Positions 42,260 to 51,586 of a stretch of 64,000 nucleotides of DNA are shown one piece after another. Within the stretch, counting starts at the first letter, position 1. Each line of letters begins with the position of its first letter. The stretch comes from Steroidobacteraceae bacterium (GTDB lineage Bacteria; Pseudomonadota; Gammaproteobacteria; Steroidobacterales; Steroidobacteraceae): the NCBI GenBank assembly GCA_019634895.1, contig JAHCAM010000004.1:62001-126000 (forward strand). Reading direction: 5' to 3'. The notes beneath the pieces were generated by a model that was given only the letters and a program-made list of their open reading frames with translations, did no database searches and had not been told where the DNA came from. A program made the position numbers and the translations under genes.

Positions 42260-42982
42260 TCAGCGCCCCTCGGACCGCATCCGCTCGAGGCGCGTCCTGG
42301 CCTCGGCGGCGGCCGCGGAGTCCGGGTGTTCCTGCGCGAGGCGCGTGAGCGTCGCGCGGGCCGCATCATAGCGCCTCAGCTCGTACTGGCAGTACCCGGC
42401 CTTCAGCAGCGCGTCGGGTGACTTGCGGGCCCCGGGATAATCCCGGGTCACGCCGTCGAAGGCTGCGAGAGCCGCCTGGAAGTCGCGCTGCACGTAGTGG
42501 GCCTCGCCGAGCCAGTACAGCGCGTTCGAGGCCAGCTCGTGCTCCCGGTGCCGGCCGATGAAATCCCGCAGCGCGGCGGCCGCTTCCGCGTACTTGCCGT
42601 CCTTCAGCAGGTTGAACGCCGCCTGGTACTCGGCGTCGGGACCCGCCGCCGGCAGCCCGGACTGCGCCGCCGTGAGCGCGGCTTCGGCGGCGCGCAGGCG
42701 CGTGTCGAGATCCACGTACTGGTCACGCTGCTGTCCGCGGCTGCGCTCGAGTTCGTGCTGCAGGCGCTCGATCTCGCCGCGCAGCCGGCGCAGTTCTGCA
42801 TCCTGGGATTCCAGCTGGCGCGCCATCTCGAGCAGCGCCTGGCTCTCGAGCTGGCGCTCGACCGCGCCCACGCGCGCCTCCAGTGACTCGATGCGCTCGC
42901 CGCGCGACTGCGCAGCAACGGGCCCGGCAGCCGCGGCCGCGAGCAGGACGAGGACGGCCGTGCTGCCGGCGGGCCGGGTCAT
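42260..42982 (-). CDS. cpoB: CpoB (YbgF) Tol-Pal and division coordinator
   Basis: Periplasmic protein linking peptidoglycan synthesis by PBP1B with Tol-driven outer-membrane constriction. 240 residues: signal peptide (about 1-26), a trimerising coiled coil (about 30-105, SLEARVGAVERQLESQ ...), and three TPR repeats (AEYQAAFNLLKDGKYAEAAAALR; ASNALYWLGEAHYVQRDFQAALAAF; SPDALLKAGYCQYELRRYDAARATL). The start MTRPAGSTAV is 4 nt after pal; an open frame upstream reaches 43051 but lies inside pal. Confidence 0.94.
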   Translation of the reverse strand: MTRPAGSTAVLVLLAAAAAGPVAAQSRGERIESLEARVGAVERQLESQALLEMARQLESQDAELRRLRGEIERLQHELERSRGQQRDQYVDLDTRLRAAEAALTAAQSGLPAAGPDAEYQAAFNLLKDGKYAEAAAALRDFIGRHREHELASNALYWLGEAHYVQRDFQAALAAFDGVTRDYPGARKSPDALLKAGYCQYELRRYDAARATLTRLAQEHPDSAAAAEARTRLERMRSEGR

Positions 42983-42986
42983 GTCG

Positions 42987-43517
42987 TCAGCGGCCGTAGA
43001 CGATCTCGACGCGGCGATTCCTTTCGTAGGCGGCTTCGTCGCTGCCTTCAACCGCAGGGCGTTCCTCGCCGTAGCTGACCGTCGTGAGCTGGTTGTCCGC
43101 CGCGCCCTGCAGCATCAGCGCGCGGCGCACGGCCTGCGCGCGGCGCTCGCCGAGCGCGATGTTGTACTCGCGCGAGCCGCGTTCGTCGGTGTGGCCCTCG
43201 AGGCGCACGCGCGTGCCGGCGGCGCCCGCCAGGTGCCGGGCATGCGCGCTGATCAGGCCGGCAAACTCGGGCCGGATGTCGCTGCGGTCGAAGTCGAAAT
43301 AGATGATCGTGGCCACCCCCGCCGGAGCCGCGCCGACCGCGGCGCCTTCGGCCGGAAGGTCGCGGGCCTCGCCCACGCGCCCGTCGCCGGTACCCGTGGT
43401 CGAGTGGTCCTGCGAAGCGGTCGCTTCGCCCGCATCGGGCACGGTCGTCGGCTTCTTGGGACAGCCGGCGAGCCCGGCGGCGACGGCGACGATCAGCAAG
43501 GCTGGCAGCAACCGCAT
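42987..43517 (-). CDS. pal: Peptidoglycan-associated lipoprotein Pal
   Basis: Outer-membrane lipoprotein that binds peptidoglycan and TolB. 176 residues; lipobox LAGC with lipid-bearing Cys19 in MRLLPALLIVAVAAGLAGC. After a flexible linker comes an OmpA-like domain (about 68-176): IIYFDFDRSDIRPEF, LEGHTDERGSREYNIALGER and YGEERP, including the DAP-binding Asp and Arg. AAGGAGA precedes the ATG. It follows tolB by 83 bp, so pal and cpoB may also have their own promoter in that gap. Confidence 0.97.
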   Translation of the reverse strand: MRLLPALLIVAVAAGLAGCPKKPTTVPDAGEATASQDHSTTGTGDGRVGEARDLPAEGAAVGAAPAGVATIIYFDFDRSDIRPEFAGLISAHARHLAGAAGTRVRLEGHTDERGSREYNIALGERRAQAVRRALMLQGAADNQLTTVSYGEERPAVEGSDEAAYERNRRVEIVYGR

Positions 43518-43600
43518 CGTTCTTTCTCCTTGGCACATGACCGGCTCATTTGCGGGCCGGCGAATAAGTAACACATGGGACCGCGCCGCGTCACGGCCGT

Positions 43601-44899
43601 TCATCGCGCAAAGGGCGACCACGCCGGTTCCCTCACGTCACCCGAGCCTGCGGCCAGGCGCTGCTGGATGCGGCCGTCTGCGGCGACGATGGCGAGCACG
43701 CCTCGCCCGCCCTCCCGCGTCGCGTAGATGATGTCGGCGCCGTTCGGCGACCACGACGGCGACTCGTCGAGCCGGCCGTTGCTGAGCACGCGCGGCGTCC
43801 CGCGCTCGGCATCCACGGCCGCGATGCGATAGGCGCCGCGATCGAGCGTGACCACGGCCAGCTCGCGGCCGTCCGGCGACACGCGCGGCCGGGCGTTGTA
43901 GCTGCCCTCGAAGGTGATGCGCCGGGGGCGGTCCCCGGCTGCGAGGCCCAGCCGGTAGACCTGCGGGGCGCCGGCGCGGTCGGAGGTGAAGTACAGCGAA
44001 CGCCCGTCCGGCGCCCAGGCCGGCTCGGTGTCTATGGACAGGTCGTCGGTGAGGCGGCGCAGGTCCTTGGTGGCGAGCGTCAGCACGTAGATGTCCACGT
44101 TGCCGTCGCGGCGCGAGAGCGCGAGCGCCAGCTGGCTGCCGTCCGGCGAGAAGCTCGGCGCGCCGTTGATGCCGGAGTACGCCGAGACGCGGACCTGGTC
44201 CCCGGTCCTGAGTTCCTGCACGTAGACCGCCGGCAGTCCGCTGTGGAAGGACACGTAGGCCAGCGAGCGGCCGTCGGGCGACCACGTCGGCGACAGGATC
44301 GGCTCCGGCGAGGCGAACACGACGCGCTCGTTGGCGCCGTCGGCGTCCGCGATCACCAGGCGGTAGCCGCGCGCCGTCGCCGGGCCGTCCACGGCCACGT
44401 AGGCGATGCGCGTCGAGAACGCGCCGCGCACGCCCAGGATGCGCTCGTAGATCGCATCCGCCACGCGATGGCTGGCGAGCTTGAGCGCCCCGCGATCGGC
44501 GGGCAGTGTCGCGCCCAGCAGTCGTTCCCCGGTCGCGGCCTGCACCAGCTCGTAGCGCAGCTCGAAGCGGCCGTCCGGCAGCGGCGAAAGCTGCCCGACC
44601 ACGACGTAGTCCACCTTGAGCATGCGCCAGTCGGCGGCGTCCACGGCGGCGGCGGAGCGCGGGAACTCGAGCATCTGGCTGCGCGGCAACGGCCGGAAGC
44701 GCCCGCTGCGCTCGAGATCGGCGTGGACGGTTGCGGAAACGTCCCAGGGTGCTGCGCCCGGGGCGTCCCAGCCGAGCGGGACGACTGCGATGGGAACCGA
44801 TTCCGCCATGCCGCGCGTGATCTGCACGGTCAGTTGCGCATCCGCGCGCGGCGCGGCCAGCGCGAGCAGCAGCAGGGGCAGCCAGTGGATTCTGCGCAT
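43601..44899 (-). CDS. tolB: TolB, periplasmic Tol-Pal component
   Basis: A 432-residue protein: signal peptide (about 1-22), an N-terminal alpha/beta domain (to about 160) that contacts TolA, and a six-bladed beta-propeller of WD40-like TolB repeats (PTWSPDGRSLAYVSF, PSFSPDGSQLALAL, PAWAPDGRSLYFTSD, PSWSPNGADIIYAT) that binds Pal. The ATG shares its A with the TGA of tolA. It acts with TolQRA and Pal to keep the outer membrane tethered and to constrict it at division. Confidence 0.96.
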   Translation of the reverse strand: MRRIHWLPLLLLALAAPRADAQLTVQITRGMAESVPIAVVPLGWDAPGAAPWDVSATVHADLERSGRFRPLPRSQMLEFPRSAAAVDAADWRMLKVDYVVVGQLSPLPDGRFELRYELVQAATGERLLGATLPADRGALKLASHRVADAIYERILGVRGAFSTRIAYVAVDGPATARGYRLVIADADGANERVVFASPEPILSPTWSPDGRSLAYVSFHSGLPAVYVQELRTGDQVRVSAYSGINGAPSFSPDGSQLALALSRRDGNVDIYVLTLATKDLRRLTDDLSIDTEPAWAPDGRSLYFTSDRAGAPQVYRLGLAAGDRPRRITFEGSYNARPRVSPDGRELAVVTLDRGAYRIAAVDAERGTPRVLSNGRLDESPSWSPNGADIIYATREGGRGVLAIVAADGRIQQRLAAGSGDVREPAWSPFAR

Positions 44900-45693
44900 C
44901 AGCGCGCGGACTCCTTCGGGGTGAATACCAGGCGCACCTCGCGCTCGAACAGCGCGGGCTCCGGCGGCGCCGGCAGCGGCGAGGCGTTCCTCACCGCGGT
45001 TTCGATCGAGCGGCGCATGGCCTCGCCGCCGTTGCAGGCGCCGAAGCGCATGCCGGTCACCTCGCCACCCGGTATCTGCGTCACGTGCACGGTGCAACTC
45101 GCTCCTTGCCCGATGCCGGGCGGCTCGAACCAGCGCTGCTCGACGTGAGCCTGGATCGCGCGGACGTACTGGGCCTTGAGACTCTGGAACCCGGCGCTGG
45201 TTCGCTGCTCCTCATCCGCCAGCCGCGCGCGCAGCTCCGATTCCCGCTCCGCGCGCTGGCGCGCCTCGTCGGCCGCGCGCTTCCTGTCCGCCGCCGCCTT
45301 GGCCTGTGCCTGCTGTTCGGCCCTGCGCCTGGCCTCTGCTTCGGCGCGCGCCCTGGCCTGGGCGGCCTGCTCCGCCTCGAGCCGGCGCTGCTCGGCGGCG
45401 CGTTGCTCGGCCTGCGCCTGCTCGAGGCGTTCCGCTTCCTCGCGCCGGGCCCGGGCTTCGGCTTCCACCTTCCTGCGCTCCTCGGCAGCGATCCGGTCGA
45501 TCTCCCGTCGCTGCCGGCTGGCTGCATCGATCACGGCCTGGTCCACGACCACCGCATCGATCGGCAGGATCTCCAGCGCGTCGTCCGGGTCCCGCGCCGA
45601 CAGGCTGACGAACAGCAGGCCGGCCAGTGCCAGGTGCAGCGCGATCGACCAGGCCGCTGGCGCGACGACCGGACGTGCCGCCGCCGCACTCAT
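44899..45693 (-). CDS. tolA: TolA, trans-envelope Tol-Pal component
   Basis: A 264-residue protein, shorter than E. coli TolA (421): one N-terminal membrane helix (about 14-34), a long Ala/Glu/Arg/Lys-rich helical stalk (about 60-160) and a C-terminal domain (about 170-264, QSLKAQYVRAIQAHVEQRWF ... CTVHVTQIPGGEVTGM) resembling TonB/TolA domain III. The shorter stalk probably spans a thinner periplasm or a smaller complex. Overlaps tolR by 4 nt and tolB by 1 nt. Confidence 0.95.
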   Translation of the reverse strand: MSAAAARPVVAPAAWSIALHLALAGLLFVSLSARDPDDALEILPIDAVVVDQAVIDAASRQRREIDRIAAEERRKVEAEARARREEAERLEQAQAEQRAAEQRRLEAEQAAQARARAEAEARRRAEQQAQAKAAADRKRAADEARQRAERESELRARLADEEQRTSAGFQSLKAQYVRAIQAHVEQRWFEPPGIGQGASCTVHVTQIPGGEVTGMRFGACNGGEAMRRSIETAVRNASPLPAPPEPALFEREVRLVFTPKESAR

Positions 45694-46154
45694 CGCCGCC
45701 GCTCGAGTTCCTCGAGCGCGCGCACCGCCTTCGGGTCGGTCAGGAAACCGATCTTCCTGGCGCCCGCCTGTTGCAGCAGCACCATGCCCCGCACCACGCT
45801 GCCGTAGGGCACGCGCTCGTCTGCCTTGACCAGCACCGGTACGTCGGGATCGCGTGCCAGCACGGCCCCGGCGCGGCGCGCGACTTCCGCTTCGTCGATG
45901 GCAGCATCCTCGTTGCCGCCGACGTTCAGGTAGTAGCGCCCGTCGCGATCCACCGACAGCACCAGCGGCTCGCGGTCCCTGAGCAGTTCGGGATCGATGG
46001 GCCTCGCGTCCGCGTCCGGGAGCTCGACCTGGACGCCCTGCGTCAGCAGCGGCGCGGTGATCATGAAGATGATCAGCAGCACCAGCATCACGTCGATGTA
46101 AGGCACGACGTTGATCTCGCCAATCAGCCGGCGCTTGCGTCCGTTGGCGGTCAT
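45690..46154 (-). CDS. tolR: TolR, stator subunit
   Basis: ExbD/TolR-family protein, 154 residues. One membrane helix at about 19-38 (VPYIDVMLVLLIIFMITAPLL) carrying the proton-path Asp (IDVMLVL), then a periplasmic domain (PVLVKADERVPYGSVVRGMVLLQQAG). Works with TolQ to turn proton motive force into motion of TolA. One base separates it from tolQ, and the tolA gene overlaps its stop. Confidence 0.97.
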   Translation of the reverse strand: MTANGRKRRLIGEINVVPYIDVMLVLLIIFMITAPLLTQGVQVELPDADARPIDPELLRDREPLVLSVDRDGRYYLNVGGNEDAAIDEAEVARRAGAVLARDPDVPVLVKADERVPYGSVVRGMVLLQQAGARKIGFLTDPKAVRALEELERRR

Positions 46155-46155
46155 G

Positions 46156-46839
46156 TCATGCGGGCCGCGGCGACGCGTGCCGCTGCAGCAGGGTCGAGAA
46201 CTCGTCCATGAAGGCGTCGTAACGCAGCTCCAGCCGGCTGACCTTGTCGGCGTAACGGTTGTAGGCGACGACCGCGGGGATCGCGGCGAACAGCCCGGCC
46301 GCGGTCGCGATCAGGGCTTCGGCGATGCCCGGCGCGACCATCGCCAGCGTCGCCTGCTGCACGTTGCCGAGGCCCTGGAACGCACCCATGATTCCCCACA
46401 CCGTGCCGAACAGGCCGACGTAGGGGCTGGTCGAGCCCACGGTCGCGAGGGTTGCGAGGCTTTCCTCGAGCCGGTCGATCTCGCGCAATTGCGCCACGCG
46501 CATGGCCCGGCGCACGCCCTCGAGCAGCTCGGTGCCGGTGCCGCCCGCCTGCGTGCGCAGCCGGGAGAATTCGCCGAAGCCCGCCTCGAAGATGCCCTCC
46601 ATGCCGACCGCGGGCTCGCCGCGCGACTCGATCGCGCGGTACAGCTTGCCGAGGTCGCCGCCGGACCAGAACGCGCCCTCGAAGCGGTTGGCCTCGACTT
46701 GCGCCTCGCGCAGCAGCCGCCGCTTGCGGAAGATGATCGTCCACGACGCCAGCGAGGCGAGCAGCAGCAGGGCGATGACGGCCTTGACCACCGGCCCGGC
46801 CTGCATCACCAGATCGACGATGGAGTGCGATTCCTGCAA
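46156..46839 (-). CDS. tolQ: TolQ, proton-channel subunit
   Basis: ExbB/TolQ/MotA-family membrane protein, 227 residues with three membrane helices: about 16-36, about 128-150 (LATLATVGSTSPYVGLFGTVWGIM) and about 165-190 (IAEALIATAAGLFAAIPAVVAYN). It forms the pentameric channel around a TolR dimer. It follows ybgC by 10 nt; the whole ybgC-tolQRAB-pal-cpoB order matches E. coli. Confidence 0.97.
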   Translation of the reverse strand: MQESHSIVDLVMQAGPVVKAVIALLLLASLASWTIIFRKRRLLREAQVEANRFEGAFWSGGDLGKLYRAIESRGEPAVGMEGIFEAGFGEFSRLRTQAGGTGTELLEGVRRAMRVAQLREIDRLEESLATLATVGSTSPYVGLFGTVWGIMGAFQGLGNVQQATLAMVAPGIAEALIATAAGLFAAIPAVVAYNRYADKVSRLELRYDAFMDEFSTLLQRHASPRPA

Positions 46840-46849
46840 GGCGATATCC

Positions 46850-47251
46850 TCAGTGGGGCGCGGCCAGCGCCGCGGGCAGCGGCCGGGGCCGCAGGCTGTC
46901 CGTATCCACGCAGGCGGCGCGGATCGTGCCGCTCACCAGGAGCTCGCCCGCGGCGCCGCCGCGGCGGATCTCCTGCGCGAGCACGACCGAGGCCCCGCGC
47001 GTCTCCTCGAGCGCAACCGATACCCAGAGCAAGTCGTCATGGCGCGCAGCCTTGCGATAGCGGACCTGCGCTTCGACCACCACGAACTGCCGCCGTTCAT
47101 CGCGCAGCAGCGCGGCCTGGTCCACGCCCAGCGAGCGCAGCCAGTCGCTGCGCGCGCGTTCCATGAAACGCAGGTAATTCGCGTAGTAGACGACGCCGCC
47201 GGCGTCCGTGTCCTCCCAGTAGACCCGCACCGGAATGGCGAACGGCGCCAC
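46850..47251 (-). CDS. ybgC: YbgC acyl-CoA thioesterase (hotdog fold)
   Basis: A 133-residue 4-hydroxybenzoyl-CoA-thioesterase-type hotdog enzyme. The active-site Asp16 lies in VYWEDTDAGGVVYYANYLRFMERAR, the family signature. It hydrolyses short- to long-chain acyl-CoA and sits with the Tol-Pal genes in nearly all proteobacteria, possibly in phospholipid metabolism. GTG start at 47251, 10 nt past the ruvB stop. Confidence 0.95.
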   Translation of the reverse strand: MAPFAIPVRVYWEDTDAGGVVYYANYLRFMERARSDWLRSLGVDQAALLRDERRQFVVVEAQVRYRKAARHDDLLWVSVALEETRGASVVLAQEIRRGGAAGELLVSGTIRAACVDTDSLRPRPLPAALAAPH

Positions 47252-47261
47252 TGCGCGCGGC

Positions 47262-48305
<1,044 letters not shown>

Positions 48306-48314
48306 CCGGCGATC

Positions 48315-48905
48315 CTACCTTGCGGCAGCCTGCAGCGCGCGCCGGATCAGTTCCTCGGTGCCCGCCCCCTCGCCGTCCACGGACTTCAGCAGGCGCGAGG
48401 CCTCCACCGGCCGATAGCCGAGGGCGACCAGCGCGGCATGCGCCTGCGCCTGGGCTCCCGCCGCCCCGTCGAGGCGCCTGCCGGGAGCGGGCAGTTCGCC
48501 GAGTGCGCGGATGCGGTCGCGCATCTCGATCAGCAGCCTTTCGGCGGTCTTCCTGCCGATGCCCGGGATGCGCGTGAGCGCGTCCACGTCCTGGGCCTCC
48601 ACGCAGGCCAGGAAAGTGTCGACGCCGATGCCGGACAGCAGCGCGAGCCCGATCTTCGGGCCGATGCCGGTGACCCGCAGCAGGTCGCGGAACAGCCGCC
48701 GCTCCTCCTCGGTGGCGAAGCCGTAGAGCAGGTGCGCGTCCTCGCGCACCACCAGGTGCGTGTGCAGCTCGACCTCGCTGCCGATCTCGGGCAGGCGGTA
48801 GAAGGTGGACATGGGCGCCTCGAGCTCGTAGCCGACGCCGCCGACGTCCACGATCAGCGCCGGCGGCATCTTGCGCACGAGCTTCCCGCGCAGGCGCCCG
48901 ATCAT
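48315..48905 (-). CDS. ruvA: Holliday-junction-binding protein RuvA
   Basis: A 196-residue tetrameric junction-binding protein: OB domain (about 1-65, MIGRLRGKLVRKMPPALIVDVGGVGYELE), tandem helix-hairpin-helix motifs (LRVTGIGPKIGLALL; LTRIPGIGRKTAERLLIEMRDR) and domain III (about 150-196) that binds RuvB. The start overlaps the ruvC stop by 4 nt. The open frame that extends upstream to 49844 is a shadow of ruvC and relA. Confidence 0.97.
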   Translation of the reverse strand: MIGRLRGKLVRKMPPALIVDVGGVGYELEAPMSTFYRLPEIGSEVELHTHLVVREDAHLLYGFATEEERRLFRDLLRVTGIGPKIGLALLSGIGVDTFLACVEAQDVDALTRIPGIGRKTAERLLIEMRDRIRALGELPAPGRRLDGAAGAQAQAHAALVALGYRPVEASRLLKSVDGEGAGTEELIRRALQAAAR

Positions 48906-49402
48906 CGCGCGGCTCCCGCGCGCCGCAGCGCGGCGCCATTGCGGTGGTGGGCGTGGCACAGCGCGATCGCGAGGGCATCGGCGGCGTCCGCCGCCAGGCG
49001 GCCCTGGAGCGAGAGCAGCGCCTTGACCATGTGCTGCACCTGGCCCTTGGCGGCCGCGCCCGTGCCGGTGACCGACTGCTTGACCGCCCGCGGCGCGTAC
49101 TCGAAGACCTGCGCGCCCGCATGGCAGGCGCCGCAAAGCGCAGCGCCGCGCGCCTGCCCCAGCTTCAGCGCGCTGTCCGGGTTCTTGTGGACGAACACCC
49201 GCTCGACGGCGATCTCGCCCGGGGAGTAGGCGTCCACCAGTTCGGTCACGTGGCGGTGGATGCCGAGCAGTCGCGCGGCCATGGCGCCGTCGCCGACCCG
49301 GATGCAGCCGCTGGCGACGTAGCGGACCCTGCCCTGCCCTGCGTCCACGACGCCGTAGCCCGTGACCCGAGAGCCGGGATCGAGGCCGAGGATGCGCACC
49401 AT
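48902..49402 (-). CDS. ruvC: Holliday-junction resolvase RuvC
   Basis: A 166-residue RNase-H-fold endonuclease that cuts Holliday junctions. The acidic site is Asp8 (LGLDPGSRVTGYG), Glu near 67 (IAVERVFVHKNPDSALKLGQ), and late Asp in AADAADALAIALCHAH; all are present. ATG 49402 faces the relA ATG with 23 bp between them and no ribosome site; TATCAT on the minus strand is only 7 nt upstream. Confidence 0.96.
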   Translation of the reverse strand: MVRILGLDPGSRVTGYGVVDAGQGRVRYVASGCIRVGDGAMAARLLGIHRHVTELVDAYSPGEIAVERVFVHKNPDSALKLGQARGAALCGACHAGAQVFEYAPRAVKQSVTGTGAAAKGQVQHMVKALLSLQGRLAADAADALAIALCHAHHRNGAALRRAGAAR

Positions 49403-49408
49403 GCGGGC

Positions 49409-49415
49409 TATGATA
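49409..49415. promoter_or_regulatory. Shared -10 core between ruvC and relA
   Basis: TATGATA lies in the 23 bp between the start codons. Plus strand TATGAT gives a relA start near 49421 (leader about 5 nt); minus strand TATCAT gives a ruvC start at about 49403, one base from the ATG. Both genes would then have very short or no leaders. Confidence 0.45.
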
Positions 49416-49425
49416 ACGGCTCGCC

Positions 49426-51558
49426 ATGAAGACGACGACCACGACAGCGGCCGGCGGCGGCGTGCTCGGCGACTTGCGCGCGACGCTCGCGACGCTGTCG
49501 TCGGGCGCGGACGGCTGGCGGCAGGCGGAGGAGCAAGGCGCCGAGACGGCCGGGATCGTCGCGGCACTCGAGGCCGAGCGCGTGATCGTCGCCGGCGCGC
49601 TGTTGCAGCCGTTGCTCGAAGGGCGCCTGCTCGAGCCGGCGGCTGCGGCATCCGCCTTCGGCCAGGCGGCGGCGGATTTCGCGGCCGAACTCGGCCGGCT
49701 GGGTGAGTTCCGGACCGGGTCCCGGTGGTCGCCGGACAGGGCGCTTTCCGGGGCGCAGGCGGATGCGCTGCGGCGCATGCTGCTCGCGGTCGTCACCGAC
49801 CCGCGCCTGGTGCTCGTGCGCCTTGCCGACCAGTTGCGGCGCATGCGGCACGCGCGAGAACTCGACGAGGCTTCCCGCCTGCAACTCGCCTGGGAGACGC
49901 GCGAGATCTACGCCCCGCTCGCCAACCGGCTGGGCATCTGGCAGCTGAAGTGGGAACTCGAGGATCTCGCATTCCGCTGGCTCGAACCGGCCAGCTACCG
50001 CCAGATCGCCAGCCAGCTCAACGAGACCCGCGCAGAGCGCGAGCGCTGGATCGAGGCCGCGATCGCCGAAGTATCGGCCGAGCTCGCGAAAGCGGGCGTG
50101 CGCGCCGAGGTCCTGGGGCGACCCAAGCACATCTACAGCATCTGGCGGAAGATGAGCAAGAAGGGCCTGGCCTTCGACCAGGTGCTCGACGTGCGCGCCA
50201 TCCGCGTGATCGCCGGCAGCGTCGCCGACTGCTATGCCGCGCTCGGCGTGGTGCACGGCCGCTGGCCCTACATCCCGGGCGAGTTCGACGACTACATCGC
50301 CACGCCCAAGGACAACCTGTACCGCTCGCTGCACACGGCCGTGATCGGGCCTGGCGCGGCGCCGCTCGAGATCCAGATCCGCACCCGCGACATGCACGAG
50401 CATGCCGAGCTCGGGGTCGCCGCGCATTGGCGCTACAAGGAAGGCGCCGCGAAGGACGCGGCCTACGACCGCAAGATCGAGTGGCTGCGTGAGCTGCTGG
50501 TGCCGGCCGCCGAAGCCGAAAGCGACAGTGATTTCCTGACCCGCGTGCGCGCCGACCTGTTCGAGGACCGTGTCTATGCGCTGACGCCCAGGGGCGAGGT
50601 CGTGGACCTTCCGGCGGGCGCGACGCCCATCGACTTCGCCTATCACGTGCACACGGATCTGGGCCACCGCTGCCGCGGCGCGCGCGTGAACGGGCGCATC
50701 GTGCCGCTCGACCACCGGCTCGCCAGCGGCGAGGTCGTCGAGATCATCGGCGGCAAGCAGGCGCAGCCCAGCCGCGACTGGCTGATCGAACAGGAAGGCT
50801 TCCTGGCATCGCCCAGGAGCCGCGCCAAGGTGCGCGCCTGGTTCAAGAAACGGGATGCGGGCCAAAACCTGGCCGAGGGCCGCGAGCTGTTCGAGCGGGA
50901 GCTTGCGCGGCAAGGCGGTCAGCAGGCGGTCGTCGCCGAACTGGTCGGGGAGTTCGGCGTGGCGAGTGCGGATGCGCTCTATCTCGCGCTGGGCGCCGGC
51001 GACCTGACGATCGCGCAGCTCTCGGCCGCGATCCAGCGCCGCATGCGCGCCCGTGCGGCGATGCCCGCGCCCGCGGAACTGCCGCCGATCGGCGCGGCGT
51101 CTCGGGGGACCGCCGGTGCCGTGCAGGTCGAGGGCGTCGGCGACCTGCTGTCCACGTACGCGCGCTGCTGCAACCCGGTGCCACCGGAGGCGATCACGGG
51201 ATACGTCACGGTCGGGCGCGGCGTCACGATCCACCGCGCCGGTTGCCGGAACCTCGCGCGTCTTGCCACGCGGGCGCCGCAGCGGCTGCTGCAGGTCGGC
51301 TGGGGCAGGTCGGCCGACCGCCGCTTTCCGGTCGAAATCCAGCTGCATGCGATGGACCGCAAGGCGCTGCTGCGCGACGTCACGACGCTGGTTGCGGACG
51401 AGAAGATCAACATCGAGCGGCTGGCGTCGCGCGGCGACCCGGGCCAGGGCAGCGCCGACCTGACGCTTCGCGTCTCGGTTGCGGGCCTCGAGGAGCTGAC
51501 GCGCCTGCTATCGCGCCTGTCCGCCCTCCCGGGCGTCATCAGCGCCCGCCGCCGCTGA
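49426..51558 (+). CDS. relA: (p)ppGpp synthetase RelA
   Basis: Ribosome-linked stringent-response synthetase making pppGpp from ATP and GTP. 710 residues (E. coli 744). Order: a pseudo-hydrolase domain (about 30-200) in which the HD metal motif is absent (EAERVIVAGALLQPLLEG replaces it), the synthetase domain (RPKHIYSIWRKM, EFDDYIATPKDN, EIQIRTRDMHEHAELG), TGS (VYALTPRGEVVDLPAGATPIDFAYH), helical, zinc-finger (YARCCNPVPPEAITGY) and ACT domains. The lost HD motif marks it as RelA rather than SpoT; no spoT is in this window. The stop codon lies inside a 35-bp palindrome shared with lpdA. Confidence 0.96.
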   Translation: MKTTTTTAAGGGVLGDLRATLATLSSGADGWRQAEEQGAETAGIVAALEAERVIVAGALLQPLLEGRLLEPAAAASAFGQAAADFAAELGRLGEFRTGSRWSPDRALSGAQADALRRMLLAVVTDPRLVLVRLADQLRRMRHARELDEASRLQLAWETREIYAPLANRLGIWQLKWELEDLAFRWLEPASYRQIASQLNETRAERERWIEAAIAEVSAELAKAGVRAEVLGRPKHIYSIWRKMSKKGLAFDQVLDVRAIRVIAGSVADCYAALGVVHGRWPYIPGEFDDYIATPKDNLYRSLHTAVIGPGAAPLEIQIRTRDMHEHAELGVAAHWRYKEGAAKDAAYDRKIEWLRELLVPAAEAESDSDFLTRVRADLFEDRVYALTPRGEVVDLPAGATPIDFAYHVHTDLGHRCRGARVNGRIVPLDHRLASGEVVEIIGGKQAQPSRDWLIEQEGFLASPRSRAKVRAWFKKRDAGQNLAEGRELFERELARQGGQQAVVAELVGEFGVASADALYLALGAGDLTIAQLSAAIQRRMRARAAMPAPAELPPIGAASRGTAGAVQVEGVGDLLSTYARCCNPVPPEAITGYVTVGRGVTIHRAGCRNLARLATRAPQRLLQVGWGRSADRRFPVEIQLHAMDRKALLRDVTTLVADEKINIERLASRGDPGQGSADLTLRVSVAGLEELTRLLSRLSALPGVISARRR

Positions 51559-51586
51559 TAAAGGGGACGCGTCCCATTATCAGCGG
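51552..51586. terminator. Palindromic bidirectional terminator between relA and lpdA
   Basis: Arms CCGCTGATAA and TTATCAGCGG (10 bp, perfect) enclose AG-GGGACGCGTCCC-A, whose centre is itself a perfect 12-bp palindrome. The relA stop lies in the left arm and the lpdA stop in the right arm, so the convergent transcripts end in one shared element of 35 bp. No U-run exists on either strand, so function as a terminator is inferred from place and symmetry. Confidence 0.6.
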
